From: Isoetes taiwanensis
Lineage: Eukaryota > Streptophyta > Lycopodiopsida > Isoetales > Isoetaceae
Length of the DNA stretch: 64,000 nucleotides
Direction: 5' to 3'
Assembly: GCA_021234155.1 (NCBI GenBank)
Contig: JAJEKV010000112.1
Location: 1,976,282 to 2,040,281 of the forward strand
Under the pieces are notes generated by a model. That model had not been told where the DNA came from, searched no databases, and worked only from the letters and a program-made list of their open reading frames with translations. A program made the position numbers and the translations under genes. Every line of letters starts with the position of its first letter. The stretch's first letter is position 1. Below are positions 58,732-64,000 of the stretch, one piece after another.

Positions 58732-59860
58732 GGGGCAATTACTAAAAGAATGACAGCCATTGAGGAAATGGCAGGCATGGATGTTCTCTGTTGTGACAAA
58801 ACAGGAACACTGACATTGAATAAACTTATGGTCGATAAGAACCTTGTGGAGGTATGTCTGGCAATCACCTTGGACATAATATTAATTGATGATGATAATG
58901 GTTTTTACTCACTATTGTCATCTGAATGCTTTTGCTCGCAGCAAGAGCATCAAGGACAGAGAACCAAGATGCCATAGATGTTGCTGTTGTTGGAATCATT
59001 GCTGATCTTATAGAAGTTTGTATGTTATAGGTTGGATAATTATTTTGATTTGCAAAACAATGCTGAACTTTCTTATTTCACATCTTGAAAATTATTCGCT
59101 AATCGTGTTTCCCCGTTTCCAAGATCCTGGAGCTTGCACATAACAAAGCTCAGATTGCACAAAAGGTTCACACTATAATTGATAAGTTTGCTGCGTGTGG
59201 ACTCCACTCTCTAGCTGTTGCATTTCAGGCAGGAACCTTGATGTTTTCATTTGAAAGCCAAGTTTCCTTGATTCCTTTTTCTGTAAAACTTATTTTATCC
59301 TTTTATATCTCTGTTTCAGGATGTCTCAGAAGGTGTTAAAGAAAGCCCTGGCAGTCCATGGCAATTTGTAGGCTTAATGCCATTATTTGATCCCCCTCGC
59401 CATGATAGCGCTGAAACAATCCGTCGGGCTTTAAATCTTGGTGTACACGTGGAGATGATTACAGGTTTGTTTATGTTATTTTTTATAGCCATTGTAAGTT
59501 CAAGTCATGTTGAAGTAGTGGTTCTATTTGCAATTTTTGAACAGGTGAAAATGCAGATGGCTTTGCTGGGTGTTTCCAGGTGCACTTTCATAGTTGTTTA
59601 ATTGACAGTATGCATATTGCAGACATATGAGGGATATATTATTTGCTTTGCAGACCACAAGTATGAAATTGTGGAAAGACTTCAACGAAAAAAAACACAT
59701 TTGTGGGATGACTGGTGATGGTGTTAATGATGCTCCAGCATTGAAGGAAGCTGATATTGGTATTGCAGTAGCAGGTTCAACAGACGTACCTAGAGGTGCA
59801 TCTGTGACAGGAGGCATAGTAGGTTGGACAAATCTGATTGCGGATTATATCCAACATGGT
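58732..59860 (+). pseudogene. Plasma-membrane H+-ATPase (P3A), 3'-central exons, decayed
   Basis: The exon at 58732-58851 reads [39 protein letters not shown] and ends at GTATGT. Further exon pieces follow. [19 protein letters not shown] is near 58941. ILELAHNKAQIAQKVHTIID and KFAACGLHSLAVAFQ end near 59228. [19 protein letters not shown] and [20 protein letters not shown] end near 59464. [10 protein letters not shown] is near 59545. [13 protein letters not shown] is near 59655, then after a one-base shift in an A run [20 protein letters not shown] and [10 protein letters not shown]. These are the phosphorylation and hinge regions of the proton pump that energises plant plasma membranes. The N-terminal half, the DQLAIAKETGRRLG exon and the C-terminal membrane and regulatory part are missing. 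It retains introns, so it arose by DNA-level duplication. Confidence 0.9.
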
Positions 59861-59867
59861 TTCTCGA

Positions 59868-59889
59868 AAGGAAGGAAGGAAGGAAGGAA
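59868..59889. repeat. (GGAA)n microsatellite at a composition boundary
   Basis: Five GGAA units follow the last H+-ATPase bases. Immediately after it the DNA becomes GC-rich LINE sequence. It may mark the junction where the pseudogene was cut off. Confidence 0.7.
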
Positions 59890-59899
59890 CCAATCGGTC

Positions 59900-62800
59900 T
59901 ATGGGACCCAATACAAAAGCGCAGCAAGCGGATTACTACCCGAATTAAAAAACCCCCGCCCCGAAGGGTTTTCGAGGGAAAAAGCGCGGGCGACAATCAA
60001 CTGGCCGACAAACCGCTCCAATATACAAAATGCAAAAACACACAAATATATACACTCATGCACCGCGACCCGTAGTGCCCGATCGGTGGGCGCCAAAGGG
60101 GGCAAAGGTGAGCTTCGCAGATCCAAAGATCTCCTCCTCAATGTAATGACCCCGCAGCACGCATCGACGGCGTGTTCATCGCCAAATGTAGGGGCAAGTC
60201 CCGCTATCCGCCCCGGACCGACCGAATCTTTGGGCAACTCGAAAGTGTGAGACTCATCCTCAATGGCACCCGCTTGACAAAGACCGACAGAGCACCATCC
60301 TAGCTGGGCTCCCTAATCCACATGCCCTGCCTCGATGCAAAGATGGTGGGCACCTGTGGCGAATGGAGGCAATGAGTCCAAGCGCTTTTCGGGGCAGGCG
60401 GGAACGCAGTAGAGGTCGGGGCCCCGGCTAACACGGGTTGATGTGCTCCTTTGTAATGGGCCGCTTTGACCTGCTTAGAGCCGGGGTCCCAGAGCTTGCC
60501 AAGGAAGCAAGCGTCCGTGCACTCCCCGCCAGCCGCCACGATCGGGCCCTTGTGTCCACCGCGACGCACATATGCTCCTCGCATCGCTCCATCCGGCGAA
60601 CCACCGATCTCTTACCTCTCCAACAGTTCCCGAGCCGCCAAGGGCCCATTGCCACCACGTAAAGCTAGGTGCGGGGCCGAGCATCACCCATATTAACCAC
60701 TTTAGAAAATAGACGATGTGTCTATCAAAGGGCTACCGGCCGGCAAGAATCCGGTTTCGCAGCGAGAATCGATAGGGAACCGGTTTCACCCTGTGCATCG
60801 TGCCAAAAATGCCTTACGCACTGCTCCAAGTCACTCCAGTGTCGCCAAAGAAACGACCGAGCCCCAAACCTCGACCCGTCAGACAGGGACAGCTCTCGAC
60901 AAGGCTCAAACAGATGTGACCGATGGCCCCAATCATAGAGCTCGCCCGGTGGCTTGTTCTCAGATGGCATAAACGCTTTCCACCGGGCCGTCACTTTCCA
61001 TAGCGGATGGACGCCTCCCCATTAGAGCGAGGAGGGGAACTCCACCCCTAGGAACTTGTAGGTGGGCGTGACCTCCACAAGGTCCCCTATATGTGAGTGC
61101 AGAGGCGAGGCGGGGTGGCGTGAAGAGGATATGAGAACCACCCCCGTCTTGGCCGATTCACGCAAGCATGTTCGTAACTCGACCGGTGTGTCTAGGGCAT
61201 CCGTGATGAGACCTGCATAGCTTCGGGGTGTGGGCCGAAGGTCAACATCATCCGCATAGATGAGCCGGGCGGATGACCTGGTGCAAAAGTCGTATGCCAT
61301 CCTCCCCATGCTCGATGAAGCGGGGCTCTAACCGATCAATGTAGAGGCCAAAAAGTGTTGGTGAGGGGGTAGCCCCACTTTACCGATACTACCGGTGAAT
61401 GCTTGGCCCGGTCGGCCGCATCCCCGCCAAAACAACTCTCATACGACTGTATATGGCATTCTCCCGATGGCAGCGGCAGCCCCATTGACAAAGTCTAGCC
61501 CATAGCTTTTCCCCGGGACCGTGATCAAAAGCCTTCGAAGTCCACAAAGCAGCAATACAAGTCCCGCCGATGGTTCCTACTGCTTCAATCGGTGCCTCGG
61601 TGTAAAAGATATGGTCAATCGTTGAGTGGCGGGGTCTAAAGCCCGCTTGTGTGAGGGCTCGCGCATCCATCTGCCGCTTCCACCCGGGTCAAGTGTTTGC
61701 TCGAGAATGCCCGACCAACAGTTTGGCAAACACCGAACCCGACCATGATCGCCTCTGTAATTGGCGGACAAAGTGTGGGTCGCCCGCTTTGTGAATGGGG
61801 ACAACCATGCTTGTGGTCCATTGTCGGGAAACTTTCTTGCAATGCTCTATTGAACAGTAGTGAGGATCGACACCCGGCTGCCCTCCCATTTGAGTAACTC
61901 CTACTCGCATACCATCGAGGTCACCGCCTCATGAGCCGGGCCGTTGGTGTGCCCACAACATCCTCCTCTGCGAACCAACCAATGGGGCCATCCTTGGGGG
62001 GTATGGACGACGCTGGCCCCCTCGGTGGGTCATAGAGTCGCCGTAGTATCGCTCCCACCGCCTCCATGTGATGTCCCCGTAGGGCTAAAGCCGGGCCTTC
62101 AAGCACACTCTGCGCCAAAAGGTTCGGGGAGGATGAGTGTACAAGCAGTCAACATCTCCCCCCTCGCACCGGCAAGGTACCGCTTTGTCTCCTTCAGATG
62201 GGCACCGGTGATCGTGGTGGCCTCAAGTAGTTTGCAATTGATCTAGGGATGTGACGGGAAGCCGGCGCTTTACATTCCGCGATCAAACCACCTGCACGCG
62301 GAAATGTTGCCCCCCCAGCTGAAAGTGACGCCGGGGAGGGGGCCGCAAAGCACCCGGCCCGCCGCATCCCGCAATAGCGAAGTCAAATCTGGGTCTGCTT
62401 TGCTCTAGTGTGGGGTCCACGTAATTGCCGGGCGGGGCGTCCATGAGCATCTCGGCGTAGTCCTCTGCACCGCTCATAAATCTAGTCGCGAACCGAGGAT
62501 GGCGGGGGTTGGCATAGTGGGGGTTCCGGCGGCTTGCCAAACCATGTCCAAATAAAGTGGAAGGTGATGCGAGTCGACCTCCTCATTCCATTGTCGGTGC
62601 CCACCCGAAACGGCCCGATGAGATGTATATCTTGGCGCAAACTTCTGAGCGGATAGTCCACCACACTAGACCCTCCCCTCGATTGTCCCATCTGCGGGTG
62701 CACTTAGCGGTGCGGGCCACTATGACGGCCATTGCAAATTATCAAGTCAAAAATACCACATAGCGGAGAACAGCCCATGCACAAAGCGAGTGACTTGACG

Positions 62801-63360
62801 GCTGTCATCCCATCCTCGTGGCCGGGTTGCGTCTGCGGACGTAAAATGGCAGGACATCGCGTCGGGGGGGTCAAGTCCGATGGGCTGCTCTACTCCTGTC
62901 CGTCCCCAAGAAGGACGACTCTACCCAACTGCTTGTGCTGCTGTATGTCATGATATAGATCGACATAAGGGTCCATCCTATCGCACGGAGTGGCTGCAAT
63001 AGAAGGTGCTCTAGCGTGAGGGAAATAACAGTGACCGTAAAAAGAGGGTTGTCACCGGTGTTATGCACATGAACCCACAAGTACCGGGTTGTGTCCGTAT
63101 GTCTTCTGGAGGGTAACCGGAATGTGCCAAGGTTGTCCGGTAGTAGCAAGCAACCCCACCATGACCCTCCGTCTGTCACGGTATTGAAGACCGAGAAATG
63201 TTGGTAACCCTACAGATCGTAGCCTATGCCCAAAGATGCTCCCATGTCTCCATGAGAAAGATGAGATCCATATCGGCCGCCACTGCGAAGTTGAGATCGC
63301 CCCCCCTCGCCAAGGGAAGCCTCGACAATTCCATGAGACCACCCGAGGCACAATTCCTAT
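59900..63360 (-). mobile_element. GC-rich LINE, decayed, minus strand
   Basis: From 63351 leftward the endonuclease starts MPRVVSWNCRGFPWRG. Near 61.85-61.7 kb the reverse transcriptase begins (TTSMVVPIHKAGDPHFV, FAKLLVGHS). Near 61.6 kb DHIFYTEAPIEAV and TSKAFDHG follow. RLIYADDVDL is at 61.27 kb, with TPTYKFLGVEFPSSL at 61.06 kb. Then come ELYDWGHRSHLFE and GETGSLSILAAK near 60.9-60.75 kb. The order matches an APE-type LINE and the same family as 57.13-57.72 kb. Frequent frameshifts break it. Remaining sequence down to about 59.9 kb is taken as its 3' end, but is not recognisable in detail. Confidence 0.75.
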
Positions 63361-64000
63361 TTGTCGCCACTGCGGGTGGTATGCAAAAATGTGAAAGCCG
63401 GGGAGGAGGGGAAGTGAGGTTGAGTGAGAAGTAGATGGAGCTGAGGCGATGTGGGTCAGAGGGGGCGGGTCGTGGGGGAAGGTGAGTAGGAGCAGGAGAA
63501 GGGGCCGTGGTAGGAGAAGGGGGCTGTGGCCACGCTCACCAGGCTAGTCGCGAGGTTCCAGCAGAGTGTGTCGGGATGAAAAATGCATCCTACCTCCCGA
63601 ACCAATCCTGCGGCACCTGCTGGTGGTGGATGCCTCCCGACCCCCACAAGCCCCTCGCCTTCGCGCCTCCCCGCTGTGCGGGTGTGAGGTCCCTGGCCCA
63701 CGACAGGACGCCCCTTCAAAGATCTTGCCCCGGGCGCAATATGGCATCACGCACCTGCATCCGCAACCGCCAATATAACAATGCGTTACGACCGCCGAGC
63801 CCCATGGCGGCCGCCGAAATGTGAACTGCCTGTGGAATGTCATCCGGATCGAGAATATGTGTTCTGGATGTTGTGGGCGGTGACTCTCCCCTCCTCTTCC
63901 CGCATGCCTCGGACTACCGTGATTGTGGCCTCCCTGTCAAGGGCCTTAGAGTTCTCTCAAGGCTCAAGGTCAAAGGTGGGCGAGGACCGGGCCCGTGGCC
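63361..64000. other. GC-rich stretch at the right edge
   Basis: This is probably the 5' part (ORF1 or leader) of the minus-strand LINE. A cysteine-rich minus-strand frame at 63544-63843 is open, but has no clear zinc-knuckle spacing. No other gene is recognised. Confidence 0.35.

Noticed and set aside
59627-60250. Single 207-codon open frame spanning the H+-ATPase end and GC-rich DNA
   Set aside because: Only the first 60 or so codons match the H+-ATPase; the rest runs antisense to LINE sequence across a microsatellite, so the frame is accidental.
60300-63843. Many overlapping open frames on both strands at the right end
   Set aside because: High GC lowers stop frequency; only the minus-strand frames with endonuclease and RT motifs make sense.

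Overview
This is a nuclear plant genome window dominated by decayed transposable elements. It holds one intact host gene: a seven-exon autoinhibited Ca2+-ATPase whose seven exons splice to 1026 codons in a single frame. Introns with GT/AG borders, tRNA-iMet primer-binding sites, plant-type LINE, Ty3/gypsy, Helitron and hAT remains, and plant families (ACA pump, PPR, B3, HIPP, plasma-membrane H+-ATPase) all indicate a land plant. The wording of the PPR remnant (GDHLIRLL..., SVYTW..I.SH, VVSWNTMIAGYAQHG) and the very high load of old transposons suggest a fern. This is inference from recall of fern PPR proteins, not a database result.

Layout: 1-2058 is a minus-strand LTR and its primer-binding site. 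The LTR is inserted in a DUF7869-type transposon gene (2059-3660) that now carries three in-frame TAG stops. 3661-6840 has no recognisable gene. 7013-11102 is the Ca2+-ATPase. 11.8-17.8 kb is a plus-strand LINE broken by two small nested elements, and it ends against an LTR fragment (17.8-18.6 kb). 18.6-30.8 kb is AT-rich. It holds two decayed B3-like genes in opposite orientation (20074-20943 + and 28237-29118 -) with the same exon plan, a possible third B3 fragment, and an unknown ORF next to a repeat module that recurs at 47.7 kb. 30.9-32.4 kb is a PPR pseudogene bracketed by similar simple-repeat arrays. Two small inverted-repeat elements, a large hairpin-forming array and a tRNA-like segment follow.

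35.7-47.8 kb is Helitron territory: a plus-strand helicase scrap, an RPA70-like gene (minus), a decayed Rep-helicase (minus, 40.7-44.9 kb), and a ~1.1 kb tandem duplication upstream of the Rep start. 48.0-56.1 kb is a minus-strand Ty3/gypsy element with a full right LTR, a partial left LTR, a primer-binding site, a polypurine tract, and reverse transcriptase plus RNase H. I see no integrase. Its interior carries material foreign to such elements: a histone H3 core, a heavy-metal-associated (HIPP) gene with its intron on the opposite strand, and two unidentified ORFs. 56.1-64 kb holds a LINE-like tail, tandem repeats, two opposed copies of a second non-LTR family (57.2 kb +, 60-63.4 kb -), and an intron-bearing 3' part of a plasma-membrane H+-ATPase pseudogene (58.7-59.9 kb). 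The last 4 kb are much more GC-rich than the rest.

Only the Ca2+-ATPase looks functional. The other protein-coding material is broken by stops, frameshifts or truncation. The most unusual region is the gypsy element with captured host gene pieces. Next are the paired B3-like genes, the recurring hairpin module and the palindromic array near the PPR locus.
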